NCBI GenBank assembly: GCA_012064415.1
Contig: SSNU01000034.1
Span: forward strand, 1 to 64,000
Source of the DNA: Gyrodactylus bullatarudis
Lineage: Eukaryota > Platyhelminthes > Monogenea > Gyrodactylidea > Gyrodactylidae
Direction: 5' to 3'
Length of the DNA stretch: 64,000 nucleotides
How positions within the stretch are numbered: the stretch's first letter is position 1; the number at the start of each line of letters is the position of its first letter. This document shows positions 44,692 through 56,064 of the stretch, piece by piece. A program made the translations under genes and the position numbers. A model generated the notes under the pieces. It was not told where the DNA came from. It ran no database searches and worked only from the letters and a program-made list of their open reading frames with translations.

Positions 44692-45231
44692 ACAAGCTAA
44701 CTGATATGAAGTTGGGAATCTATGATTTTTACAGAAATCTCGATATTTTCATCAAGAATTCGAATTTGTTAAAGATTTTTGGGAATCCTACTCATGTTGC
44801 ACACATTTACCAGTTGAAGAAAAAAATTTTGAAAAAAAATTTTTTGAAAAATATGGCCATTTTTCAATTTTCAATTTGGCGCCAAAATCCCATTTTTTCG
44901 AACTTTGAACTCAAAATTTTTATTGATTTAAAAGTTGAAGGGTGATCAAAAGAGATTTTTCAGGATACAAGATAATTAATTCAACTGATTCTTACCTGAT
45001 GCCTTATTGTTGTTTGGGAGCTGAAATTCGATTTTTTGATCATTTTCACCAGCTGAAAATCAATGAAATTTCAATAATTTAAAATCTCTCGAATAAAAAT
45101 AATGGGAAACATGAGTACTACTCATTGAGTAGGATTCCTAAAAATCTTTAAAAAATTCGAAATCTTGATGAAAATATCGAGATTTCTGTAAAAATCATAG
45201 ATTCCCAACTTCATATCAACCAACTTTATAT
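44692..45231. repeat. Repeat family A (MITE-like), full copy
   Basis: The ends GATATGAAGTTGGGAATCTA (left) and its complement (right, ending ...CAACTTCATATCAACCAACTTTATA) are inverted. The inner arm holds TTTGGCGCCAAAA. This is one of the best-preserved copies and matches the element at 6197-6897. Confidence 0.8.
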
Positions 45232-45235
45232 CAGT

Positions 45236-45390
45236 ATATGCTCAATTGCCTGCTGACTTGGGTAAATTATTCAAATATGCAGACGACGTTAAATTTGTCT
45301 ACACTGTAAACAATGTGCTTGACATTCTGAAGATAAATCACTATTTCAACTCTCTTAAGCTGAAGCTTTCTCAACATGGGTCTTGAGATC
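45236..45390 (+). mobile_element. Short LINE fragment with YADD box
   Basis: The frame reads LPADLGKLFKYADDVKFVYT, then LDILKINHYFNSLKLKLS. This is the RT catalytic box plus the following helix of the same LINE type as 38600-38760. It abuts the right end of the family A element. About 150 bp, without other RT domains. Confidence 0.7.
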
Positions 45391-45717
45391 AATAGATCCA
45401 AATGAAAACTGCTACCTGTAGTGATGGAAGCTATAATTACAGTTGTTCCCCAATTGTGGGTGTGAATAAGGGGAAGAGGCCAAAATTGAGACAAAAAAGA
45501 GAAAAAACATTTTTTGATCCAAAATCAAAACTGCTCCAATGTTTGGGAGTGTTTTATGAGATAAGAAATGAACGAATCTGGTATTTTTATTACAGATTTT
45601 TTTATTGTAGATAGAAAGAATCAACAGAAAATTCTCTATCGAATGAACCAAACTTGAGTGAATTTTATTTTTTCGGAAAGTTTGACACTTATAAACCTAC
45701 TTTATAGTAGCTATACA

Positions 45718-46101
45718 TTACTTTCTCAACTTAAAAGGGCCAGAGAGAAGAGGTTTGTTACATTTTTTATAGAGGTACAACTGTATTTCTAAAAGTGCTT
45801 CCGTCCTCTTTTCTTTCAAATCTTCATCTTCCAGATGAGATGCAGTTGGATCTACTACTGACCTTGGTTTTGAAATGAATTCCTCATTAACTAGCTCCCC
45901 TTTCTCTAAAATAGGCTTGATAAATTCACTTTTATATATATAATCAACAGGTTCACTTCCTCCCCAGACCTAAGAATGTTAGCCTTCAAAACTTTTGTCT
46001 GATACCGGAAATATCGGGCATATGAATACGTATTCGTGTGAGAATAGACTTTAACAATTATTGGTTGCGGTTGGTCAATCCCTGTTTCCAGGGTTGACTG
46101 A
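45718..46101 (-). CDS. 3' part of an unidentified gene (two exons)
   Basis: Exon 45993-46101 reads QSTLETGIDQPQPIIVKVYS, then HTNTYSYARYFRYQTK. Exon 45718-45969 reads VWGGSEPVDYIYKSEFIKP, ILEKGELVNEEFISKPRSVV, then a charged helix (EDEDLKEKRTEALLEIQLYL) and ends GPFKLRK plus stop. They join in frame across a putative 23-nt intron (gttttg...ctaac...ttag). The upstream acceptor is AAATAATACAG at 46102-46112, needing two bases of a codon from an earlier exon I could not place. An open minus-strand frame with a proline run, 46129-46371, could belong to it. The sequence looks like genuine protein, not repeat. I do not recognise the family. Without the upstream part it may also be a gene relic. Confidence 0.5.
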
Positions 46102-46419
46102 CTGTATTATTTGAGCAATTAAAGTTTTTTAAACATTAAATTGGTTAGTTTGTGATAAAAAGTTCATTTCAAAGTAAATTAACACTCCATTGTGTCGAAA
46201 TGTAAAAATCTGTAATTGTTCTGTTCCCTTCCAATTCTGTTCTGGTTCTTTCCTTGGAGAGGGGGGGGGGTGTTGAGAGAATGCTGGAGCTTTTGGTTTC
46301 GTCTCTGGAAGGTTCATCTGCTTTACATGATTCTTTTGTACACAAAGATTTTCTTCAACTCCTTTCAACACATGTTAACATTGTATAAGATTTCAAAGTA
46401 ATTTTTAAGACGGTTTGAA

Positions 46420-47608
46420 GATGTCTTTGGAAAAATTAACTAGACTCTGTTAGGTCTCATCTCTTCACAAGCACATTTTCATGATCTACATGAAAACCAT
46501 TTTCTATCGGATGACATGATAAAATTAAAATTCTCTTTCTAAATGCATCAAAATTTTAAAGAAATGTCTGTTATTCTTAAGTTGATAGTTTTTTTTTATT
46601 TTTGAAATAAAATATTTAACTGACATGATTTTCATAATTTATTCATCGAAGGCTTTCAAATGTCAAATTTTCGCAGTGGCTATATTTATAGAATGAATCT
46701 TTATTTGAGATTTCTTGTTTCACAAAAGCAAAATAAAATTATGGCATAATTATTATGCTTTGATCTACAATTGCAGTTAAATAGATAGATCGACCTTTAT
46801 GCTATCGACATTTTGCTTTCTACAAAACCGAAAAGAAATGGCTTTTCTGATGTGAAATGCGTGAAAATTAAAACATTTAGTATCTATGTCTTAAAAATAT
46901 TAAAAGCAACCTGAAAAGGTAATCTATCCAAAGACTGCGAAGGTTATGAAACTTCCAACTTGACTAATGCAAATGAAATATTCATGTAAATCCACTTAAA
47001 ATCATGCTTGGAAAATTAGTAATAAGATATATTAACACCAAATGTACATTTCTCAAAGGTTCATCGATAGTTTCTCTTTGCAACTGATAACAGTTAAAAG
47101 TTGAATGAAAATTTTAATAAATTATGATTTGAAAGAAAATTAGAATAAAATGTAAACTGAAAAAAACACTAAAAACTCTTCGATAAGTAGCAAAAATATG
47201 AAAGTGGGCAGCATGAACTAGATTCCAAAAAATAATATTTTTAGACGTTTTGAGGCTCTACTAGGTGTCATATTGAAATTTATAAAACGATAGAGTCTTC
47301 TTTATGAATCAGGTTCGACAATCACTGAGGTCTAAAAACAAGTTTTATAATTTTAATTGATGAGATTTGTCAACTTTCTCCTCAAATCATTGCCAAAACC
47401 ATTTCCTTTGAGTTTCATGAAAATACGCATAGAGGAAAACAAGAAATTCTTTCAAGACGTTAGTAAAAAGACTAAAAGATAGACTCAATATGCACTACAA
47501 AATAGTTGAGTAGAACGCAAAAAAGAGATACGTAGCACATGTATCAGTTTGTCAAGAACGTCCCAGAATTAGTTTGATCGATGATCACTTTTACTACAGC
47601 AGATCACG
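46420..47608. other. Intergenic, no gene seen
   Basis: AT-rich sequence without a supportable exon, RNA gene or repeat boundary. A short stretch at about 47190-47230 (AAAGTGGGCAGCATGAACTAGATTCC) resembles the inner part of family A. Confidence 0.4.
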
Positions 47609-49200
47609 ATGCTGGATACGATCATTTCGGCTCTTAGTGGAGAGGACACAGCAAACGATAAAAAATCTACCAAAGAAACCAAAAAGATTGGAAAGGAGAG
47701 TTCTAGGAGGAAATCCTCAATTTTCACAACGCTATTTGGGCCAGACTCTGAGGAATCCAACGACAATGACAGTGACGATTTGTTCAGCTTCAAGGACAAG
47801 AGTGAAACCAATCGAAAGAATCGTGAGAAAATCAAGAAATCCAAAAACGATCCCAAGAATATGAAAAAAAACCACAAGGCCACTGGCAATTTCCTCAGAA
47901 GGAGTCGTGATAGTCTCTTCAGTATTGGCGAATTCTTTGGAATTAGCGAGCCGAAACCTCGTCGAAGTGTCTCAGAAAATCCAAAGTCAGTTTGAAAAGA
48001 TATTTTGATCCATAATTTACTCAAGTGGTAAGAGGTCCAAGAATAAGAGAACTGCTCTACATCTTGAGACATTCAATCTGATGATGCAGAAACAGTATCA
48101 GGACTATAAGATAGGCTTGAAAATGCTCGAAAGTATGCGGAAGAGAAATTAGATAAAATAGGTCAAGTGTTAAGGTACCTTTAATGTTTTTTTAAAAATA
48201 GATCAAGCTAAAACCTGATTGGCTGCAAATTTCGAGTTTTGGTCTCATTTTTTAGAGAAATTTCTCCTGATTCGATCTGTAACACTAAAACCTATTGAAC
48301 TCGTTCGATTAGAATGAATAATATTAAAAATAAAACCAGAATTTTGAATGAAGGAATTAATTCGTCATCTTCACTTTTGATCAAGTTTTACACTTTTTTT
48401 AAAGATACAATACAGTTCCTTAAATAACAACTAAAATATTGGATTTCCTCAATAATAACGAGTGACAATATGTGGCTAGTAGGTTTCATGCATAAAAATC
48501 AATTTCTTTTCAATATGGCAATAGAAGTAAAGTTCCAGTGTTTGATTTCTATACTCATTACAAAGTTTTATAGAATAACAAGCCTACATTTGAGTAGTAG
48601 ATAGAGAGTAAATCATGAAAACCGACTGGAGCATTAGCGATATTATTGTAAACTTTTCAATTAGTCTTAAATAAACATTGGTGAATGAAGTCGATTTAAT
48701 TGTAATATAGCCAACCATTTTTTCCAAAGCCTCTTTCAAGACGATTCGGCACTGATACAGACATTGCTTACTAGACAAACTACCTTCTTTAGTGGGATGA
48801 GACGCTTCTTGCCATGAACCCTCTTCTTACCTAAAGATTCTTGAATTGTTCTTTTTCCAAAATGATTCTTAGGTTTTTATATTTCTATTTTTCATAGTCT
48901 TATTTATTGAAAATTTCAGATAATGAATCAAAACAATATTCCTACATTAAATCAGTAATTCAAATTTTGTTATTTTCCAAAGATCTCCCAAGCAACCCCC
49001 AAAGCTGCCAAAGGAGAGAAAGACGAAGCCATCAAAACCAAAATCTGAATTCAAAGTCATTCGTGTTCAGTGTCAGGACAAAACCAATACCAGTAGCGGT
49101 GAACAAGCAGGAAAGGTTGCAAATTTTTTACCAAAATCAAAAGATTCTCGCAGAGGAAGCGACGCGAGAAGCCTTGATTGGCTCAGGGGTGATTCCATAA
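47609..49200 (+). CDS. Orphan basic/acidic protein, paralog 2 (about 254 aa)
   Basis: Proposed exons 47609-47985, 48026-48132 and 48920-49200 join in frame. Exon 1: MLDTIISALSGEDTANDKKS, SSIFTTLFGPDSEESNDND, DDLFSF, a basic region, LFSIGEFFGISEPKPRRSVS. These blocks parallel paralog 1 at 44200. Exon 2 follows a putative 40-nt intron (GTCAGT...CTCAAG) and encodes KRSKNKRTALHLETFNLMMQ, then QYQDYKIGLKMLE, ending at GTATGC. Exon 3 follows TTGAAAATTTCAG and runs to a stop at 49198-49200 (end: ILAEEATREALIGSGVIP). An AATAAA lies at 49268. Uncertain: the GTCAGT donor is weak, and another frame of the last region (to a stop at 49238-49240, ending NDYHPWDQE) is also open. Exon 1 alone would give 128 aa. 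Family not recognised. Confidence 0.5.
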
Positions 49201-49352
49201 GTGGACCCAATGACTACCACCCATGGGACCAAGAATAAGCTATCCTCAGTCTCTTTATTTTCACCCAAATAAATCGTTGTTTCACATTGATATCTTTTAG
49301 ATTGAATTTCAAATATTGTAAATGAAAAGGAATTCTTCTCAAAAAAGAAAAG

Positions 49353-49748
49353 GGAAAACTCTGGTGGAGGACCGAAGCGGTTTTGACGTGCAAATCGATC
49401 GTAAAATCTGATCATAGGGGCGAAAGACTAATCGAACCATCTAGTAGTTGGTTCCCTCCGAAGATTCTCTCAGGATAGCTGGCACTCATGAACAGTTTTA
49501 TCCGGTAAAGCGAATGATTAGAGGTATTGGTCAGATACTCTCCTTGACCTATTTTCAAACTTTAAATGGGTAAGATGCTAGGCTCGCTTAATTGTAGTCT
49601 GGCCTTTGATGTGAGTGCCAAGTGGACCATTTTTGGTAAGCAGAACTGGTGATGAAGGATGAACCTAACGTGTAGTTAAGGTGCCTCATGAAGAAGCTCG
49701 TCAGATACACAAAAGGTGTTGATGCATTATGACAGCAGGACAGTGGCA
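49353..49748 (+). rRNA. 28S (LSU) rRNA gene fragment, pseudogene
   Basis: The sequence follows the conserved LSU rRNA core in order: AAACTCTGGTGGAGGACCGA, GACGTGCAAATCGATCGT, GGGGCGAAAGACTAATCGAA, CCATCTAGTAG.TGGTTCCC, TCAGGATAGCTGGCACTCAT, TTTTATCCGGTAAAGCGAAT, CTTTAAATGGGTAAGATGCT, GGTAAGCAGAACTGG, AAAAGGTGTTGATGCATTAT, GACAGCAGGACAGTGGC. Only about 395 nt of the roughly 3.5-4 kb gene is present, and it carries substitutions at normally invariant sites (for example TAGTTGG for TAGCTGG). It is a dispersed rDNA fragment, presumably not functional. It begins about 110 nt after the orphan paralog 2 gene and ends 34 nt before a MITE. Confidence 0.9.
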
Positions 49749-49782
49749 ATAAAAGTATTTGTAAAAATCATATATTCCTTAA

Positions 49783-50454
49783 GGGGTAATACAAAAACAA
49801 AAGGTAGGGTGAGTAAAATGGTTAAAAACAAAATGTTTTACATGAAGATTAGATCTGAATGAAATTTAAGAGTTGTTCTTCCTCGGATTGAATTCAATAT
49901 TGCTTTATGTGATATTTAAAATTTTTTATCCTATTTCTAGCTCAATGTTTTGGCTCAGATTTTGATCCTTAATCTAATGCTTCTCGGGCTTCAAATAATA
50001 AAATAGCTAAAATTACTAACTTTTTCATTAGAGAGAATTGATTCGTTTAAAGATGATTTAGTGTTCACTATTTTAAATATTGTATTCCTACTATCCTTTC
50101 TAAATCGATAGATGTGAGGTTCTTTGCAAGTGAAAACCTAATGGAATTTAGTTAAGAAAAAAAGGATTCACGTAAGATCAGTTAGATTGCCATTTTGAAT
50201 TGACTAATTGAGCTTGGAAAAATAGGTACAAATCAGGTATTAATACAGATTAAACCTTAGATTGACCTATTATATTTGACCATATATATTGGTATATCCC
50301 ATTGTATATGAATACTTCTCTACCCCAGATATTAATAGTGATCATATTCCTATTGTTTTTGGATATACCTCGAATATCACCTATTATACTTCATCTGACA
50401 CCTATTGTTTTTAACCATTTTACTCACCCTACCTTTTGTTTTTGTAATTACCCC
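49783..50454. mobile_element. MITE with ~49-bp terminal inverted repeats
   Basis: The left end GGGGTAATACAAAAACAAAA, continuing through GGTAGGGTGAGTAAAATGG, is repeated inverted at 50405-50454 with one single-base indel. The 672-bp element has no ORF. Flanks (TTAA on the left, ATTA on the right) do not give a clear target-site duplication. It lies right next to the 28S fragment. Confidence 0.88.
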
Positions 50455-50639
50455 ATTACTTGATTCATCTAGAATAGTTTAGACATGTTAGAGCTAATCC
50501 AACCAGCAGCTAATAGTGATATTAGCGTTATAGTATTAGATAAAATGATCTTTATTCCGCTGAGCAGCTTTCGAAACCAAGGTTATTAATTAAGACGGCT
50601 TAGAAAAAAAAATTAACTGCAGCTTAAAGTTTTGTATTC

Positions 50640-51180
50640 TTAAAACCGATTAATTTCTCGATATAAATGCAAAGCTAGTTTACGAAAAACTCGATATTTT
50701 CTCTGGATAGTCAGGAAAAAATTATATTTTGAATCTCATTATGAAATTAGCCGATGAGTTGTTAAAAGAAAAAAAAGTAGGCTATTTTTCGACTTTTGTA
50801 AACGCCCCAATTTACCAATTATTTGACATTTGAGTCCAAATTTTTCTTTCGATTTCAAAGATTTAAAGCGATTAAAGAATTTGGCCTTAGAGGCTGAAAG
50901 AAATCTGCGATTTTCAAGAAAAAAGTTCAACTTTTAAATTTTGGATCATTTCCTTTCGTCACGAAAGTTTCGTGATAATTGAAAATTCAGATTTTTCAAA
51001 TCATTCGAGCTCAAATGTTGAAAAAGTGGGAAATTCACGCAGTTTTGATATTCTCTCAGCCAGATTCAATTTTTTCATTTAGACAACTCGTGAGCTCATT
51101 TTAAAAAATTAATACGGAGAACAATATCGAGTTTTATGTAAAAATAGTAAATTCTCATCTTCATGTGAATTAGGTTTATT
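50640..51180. repeat. Repeat family B copy
   Basis: Shares with 4738-5535 the blocks TTGAAGC/TTAAAGCGATTA, TGATTTTCAAG-like, CACGAAAG, CTCAAAT-TTGAAAAAGTGG and the right end AGTAAATTCTCATCTTCATG. It is non-coding. Confidence 0.65.
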
Positions 51181-51771
51181 TTTAAAAGTATATAAAAATA
51201 CCAATAGGGTATTACTCAATTGTACCCAAGATTAAGTAATTTAATATGACATCTAGTCTGTAATACGGTAATCCATACTTGCTAGCTTTTAGTATTAACT
51301 ACCTACTGAATAAATTGGTATTGGTTGATTAATTATATTAGCTGCAAAACAAGTATAAAGTATTGGATATGTAGAAAAAGTTCAAGAAGAACGACACACA
51401 TTTGAATACAGTATTTTCAGTCTACTCATGTATGAGTATGGTAATCGACTCGAAAGGCAATCATTTTCTTGTTGTTTTATTGTTGTATATAGGAAAATTT
51501 CTATAGAAATATTTGATTAAATAATAATGGTAGTAATTTCAGAACAATAATAATTGGTTAACTAAAATTTGGTCAGCAGTATTTGTGTTTGAGTGAGAGT
51601 AAAGAGAGAAATGGCAACATTCTTCTTTCTTGATTATTGGTTCATCTTCTTTCTTTATAAAATTATAAATTTTTAGATATTTGGTGATGGGAACAAAAAT
51701 AGATGCTACTCCTTTTGTTTTTAATTGTCCTTTGTTCACTTTCGCAGGAGGCTAGGAGGGAAGAATTGGAT
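51181..51771. other. NT5C2 3' flank
   Basis: AT-rich sequence downstream of the NT5C2 stop on the minus strand. No gene is seen. Confidence 0.4.
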
Positions 51772-54700
51772 TTATTCAGAGTCCTCTTCATCTATCGTCA
51801 TATTAGAGCCGTCATCATTGACAAAACGCTCTGATCGTCTGCGAATACCATAAGGAATTTCCCGAAAGTCTTTGATAGAATCATTTGGAGACTCCTCATG
51901 TGAGACAGTCGACTCATGTGGCATTAACATCTGAGGTGCACGGAACATGTAGAACAGGGGATAATAGATGAGGTTAATACAACTGAATGAGTAGAGATCT
52001 GCATATCGTAATGCCTGTGATGAGAAAAAGGTATGACGTGATCCATTTCTAAAGATACTTCCGAGACGACCATATGCTGACTCCATGTCATGAGCTACTG
52101 TCTAAAAGAAAATATTGTTCTCATTAACTCAAAGCAATCTCATCAAGAGTAATATTATTTTAAACAATTACATTTCGTTCTAGGTGATTACTAGCACTGC
52201 TTAGGTAATATATCCCCGAGGTTAGCTAGTCTATTTCGTTGAATATTACAGCTTACAAATCAATCCCACTGTGACTAGTATAGAAGAAACTCGCAGACGA
52301 AACGCGAGTTTATGTCTACCAAAAAGATGTATGTACTTGTATTGAGGGGCAAATTAGACGAATCTAAGCACTTAATTGTAGATAAACATTGTAAGTACAG
52401 CTGTACGATCATACAGAAAAAACTACAGATTATTAAATCAGTACAATCTACTATAGATGAAGTGAGAGGAAACAATTTAAATTCATCATTAAGCAAATTT
52501 GATATGAAGATGGGAATCTGGGACTTTTTTTATTCTGGAGGACCACTTTTACCATCTGAAAGATGGAAAAATACGGACATTTTTTTCAATTTCGAGTTGA
52601 CACAAATTTCTCATCTTTTCAAACTTGAATCAACGACCTTGTCTTGTAATTTTAATCCTGAAAGACTTCTTTTTTTACTTTAAAAGTTTAGGGTTCCGAA
52701 AAAATCTTAGTCATAATCGAATTATTGATTTTAAAACAATTGAGATTCTTGTTAAAAATCATACATTCCCAACGTCATATAAACCAACTTTACATGTGGC
52801 ACTTGAAAGTGAGAAATGATAAACATTTTCCTTTCAAAATTTAAATTATCTGTCATGAGAACTTACTCGAATTTCACTCTTGATATTGCTGATATCTGGA
52901 CTCTCAATAGAATCAATGTTCATATCTCTAGAAATAAATAAGAGTTAATTCATAGTTTTCATTGAGAATAGGAACCATAAAATCATCTTCTCTTATAGTC
53001 AACTCAACCGTCTGGATATAATTGTGAGACAAACTAATCTAAAATAGAACGAAAAAATTTTTTTACTTAGCTGCATGAAAAGAGTCTTACTTTGATAAAT
53101 TTGACATTAAATTGCATGTTTTCGTGCAAAGATAAATGAGTTCCCTTTTTTTGAAATTTGAATCCTTTTCAAACTTTGTTTTCTCCCACCCTCCCTACTC
53201 CAGTTTAGTTAGATTAGAATGATTCCTCTTATTAGATTAGATTTTAAAAGTATACAAGAGAGAGTGGAAAAAATAAAGACAAAAGGGTTGCCCCTTCTCA
53301 CTTGTAAATCTGACCCAATTGCTCATCTAGTTTGGATAATTTTTCAAAGAGGGTTCTCTTTGTTTTCCACACGTAAATTTCATTGACCAGCTCTGGGATA
53401 ATGAGGAAGGTTCTCCAGCCATTGGTTTTCTTTGACTTGACAATATCTCCAAAAATGTGATCCCCAACAAATAAGACATCCTTTCCACGTGCTCCGATAA
53501 GATCAGAGAAAATTTTACAATTTCCTAAATTCAAGAATCAATAAATGAATGAAAGAAGGTTACAAGAAATGTGATTTTCCAGTTGGCATTTGTAAAAATA
53601 TGAAGATTTTTCAAATATAAGAATCATTCATTATTGTAGCATGTTTTTTACGAGTTTTATTTTGACCAACTTCAAATGGTAAATTATGGATACCAAACAG
53701 TCAAAGTGAATATTCGACATAAACTTCTCCTTATTTAAGTCGAAAATCAATCCAAGAGTCAAGGATTTTAGGTAGTTGAATATTTCATTGACCAGCATGA
53801 CTACTACTAAGTTACTGTGTATTGAAATGCAATCAATAGCCATTAATTGGAATTTAACTACATTTAATATGAGAATAGCAAAATTTTATTTTCAACCCTT
53901 TTATCAATAGGATGAGAGATTCGTGTATCTTTCTCAAGCAAACAAGGTCTAGATCACGTGACCAACTGTAGAATCAAGTAACTTGTGGACATTTCTTGAA
54001 AAAAATTAAAGATCTTTACAAAAGAGATGGTATATTTTTCCCCTTACATGATTGACAAAATGTAATACTTACCTCCACTATAGATTTGACCAGATATCAA
54101 GGGACCAACATGATGTCCAATTACAGTTTTACCAGTTTCCTGTTTTTATGCAATAAATAAAGAGAAATATAATTATTCTTCACAGAGATAACAAATATTA
54201 GAGCAAACTATATCAATGTTACAGTTGATTTTTGAACTTGTCTAACTTGGTTTTATTTTACATATTTGGATTAGATTTATACAAGTCAAATTTTATCATT
54301 TCATCAATTCTCACAAATACAGAATACAGAGCAAAGATAAAGAGAGATAGATGGAACATGATTCAGTAGCACAATCATATTATTAGATTATAATCGTGAA
54401 AATATGATATTGATTAAAATTAGTTTAACTAGTGCACACACATTTCAAGTACAATAAAATTATGCTTTTCTTTTCTTGACAATTTACTCATGATAAATTT
54501 AAAAGAGTAGAATAAGAATACACCTCACCTTATTAATTTGTCTTAGAACCGTTCCATTCTTGAAAAATGATGGCTTCCCTGCATCTGTGACGATGTAGTT
54601 GAAGTAGTCAGTCCATTTCTTGTCAGAGTTCTATAAATAAAAACAAATTTGATGAGAATAATCAGGAAACCCCCTTTAATATGTGGAGACATTTATCTGG

Positions 54701-55943
54701 AAGACTTTTATTCTTTCATTTAATCATTATTTGCTCGTACATAATTCTAGCAACATGAATGTTAAAAATATGCATTTCAAGGTTAAATCAAAAATTAGAT
54801 TCTTTTTTTAAAATTAGACTAAGTAGAATGAACTTTGAAAAAGTGATTCTCTTATATTTTTTTATGTATGATGAAACTTGAATTTATTTGTTATAATAAA
54901 AAAGTAAATGGGATCTTTTCTATCTGTGAACGCTGGTTAACTAGGACTAAGATGAAACCATTGATAAAATGAGGAAATTTCTTACCTTTGAAGGATCCTG
55001 TATAAACAAATATAATTGGTAAAGGTTATGTTTTATATTACAATCAGATCTTCAATAATGATATAATCAAGAGTTACTCACTGGGGAACTTGTTATGAAT
55101 GACATGATTTTCTAATAAAATGAAATTATTGTATCGAAACCCAAGTTAAGGGATAAATTTTGAAGCTTACATCTGTGTAAAGATAGTCACTGTTGGTCAA
55201 TAGAAACGTTTTGGCTCCATTAGATCTAAGGCGCTCCAATAGCACAAGAATGTTTGGATCACGTTCAACATAATGCTCGAGATTATCGACTGTTCGTTTT
55301 TTTAATTCCACTCCATGTAGCCAGCTCATTGCTTTGTCGACATCTTCATAAATTGAAGTGAAGGACATGTACAAGCTTCCTGATTGTACACCTTCACTAA
55401 CTGTTTGGTAATGCTCAGAAGTTGTCAAAACCTGGGTTATACATGCAAGCGCATAAAGCTTTGGGAGATCAAATAATGTATTCATTATGATTATACGATC
55501 CTCGTTATATTTGACAAACTTGTTTGGATACATTTCTCTTAGTTTTGCACTAAAAGTATAAAGTTTAATTGATTACCCCTGAACTGTACTAAATCCCAAA
55601 AGACAAACCAGAATGTTACCAAACTGGTCCATCTTAAGAAGAGTACCATGAAGTTTATCAAACCACATTCCACGAACAGGAAAATTCGGATCGTATTTGT
55701 GCTTTTTGAGATCCTCTGGGTAACCCATTTCAATCAACTTATCTATGATTAGATCGTAAGAGAGAGTTTCATATTGTGGGGATTTATATTCTAGATAAAT
55801 AGTAAAAAAATGGATGGATCCTCACGAGCTAGAGTGTAATCCATATCGAAACCAAAGAATTTTATTTTATTCAGATGAAGGCTTCGGTTAACGAAAATTC
55901 TGTGAGATGTTTCACGTTTGTATGGTTGGTGTACTTCGGCCAT
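51772..55943 (-). CDS. NT5C2: Cytosolic purine 5'-nucleotidase
   Basis: NT5C2 hydrolyses IMP/GMP and transfers phosphate between nucleosides in the cytosol. Ten exons join in frame to 511 aa: 55826-55943, 55597-55790, 55171-55569, 55082-55111, 54986-54997, 54529-54630, 54073-54139, 53302-53524, 52867-52927, 51772-52101. HAD motif I is [11 protein letters not shown] (nucleophile Asp), motif [13 protein letters not shown], motif [15 protein letters not shown]. Other family strings: [31 protein letters not shown], SYFxxIxVDAxKPxFF as [37 protein letters not shown]. The C-terminal part keeps [20 protein letters not shown], then [20 protein letters not shown], and an acidic tail (DEEDSE). Two microexons (30 and 12 nt) encode [10 protein letters not shown] and DPSK. 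The first two introns are 35 and 27 nt; later ones run 59-765 nt. Confidence 0.96.
52497..52796. repeat. Repeat family A, short copy in NT5C2 intron 9
   Basis: Ends GATATGAAGATGGGAATCTG (left) and CATTCCCAACGTCATATAAACCAACTTTA (right, inverted). The interior is reduced, lacking the GGCGCC core. Confidence 0.65.
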
Positions 55944-56064
55944 TATTTTACAAACTATTTTTGAAAATTTGCTATTTCTATCTATACCTGAACAAACAAT
56001 TAGCATTACTTCTTTTCAGTCTTTAAACATGATCAGAATTCAAAAATAAATTTCTTATTTTTTG
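55944..56064. promoter_or_regulatory. Bidirectional promoter NT5C2/PCGF1
   Basis: 121 bp lie between divergent start codons. AT-rich, with no clear TATA or CCAAT pair. A polypyrimidine-AG site (TTACTTCTTTTCAG, ending at 56018) lies before PCGF1 and could be a splice-leader or 5' UTR acceptor. An out-of-frame ATG at 56029 is closed by a stop before the real start. Confidence 0.5.
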
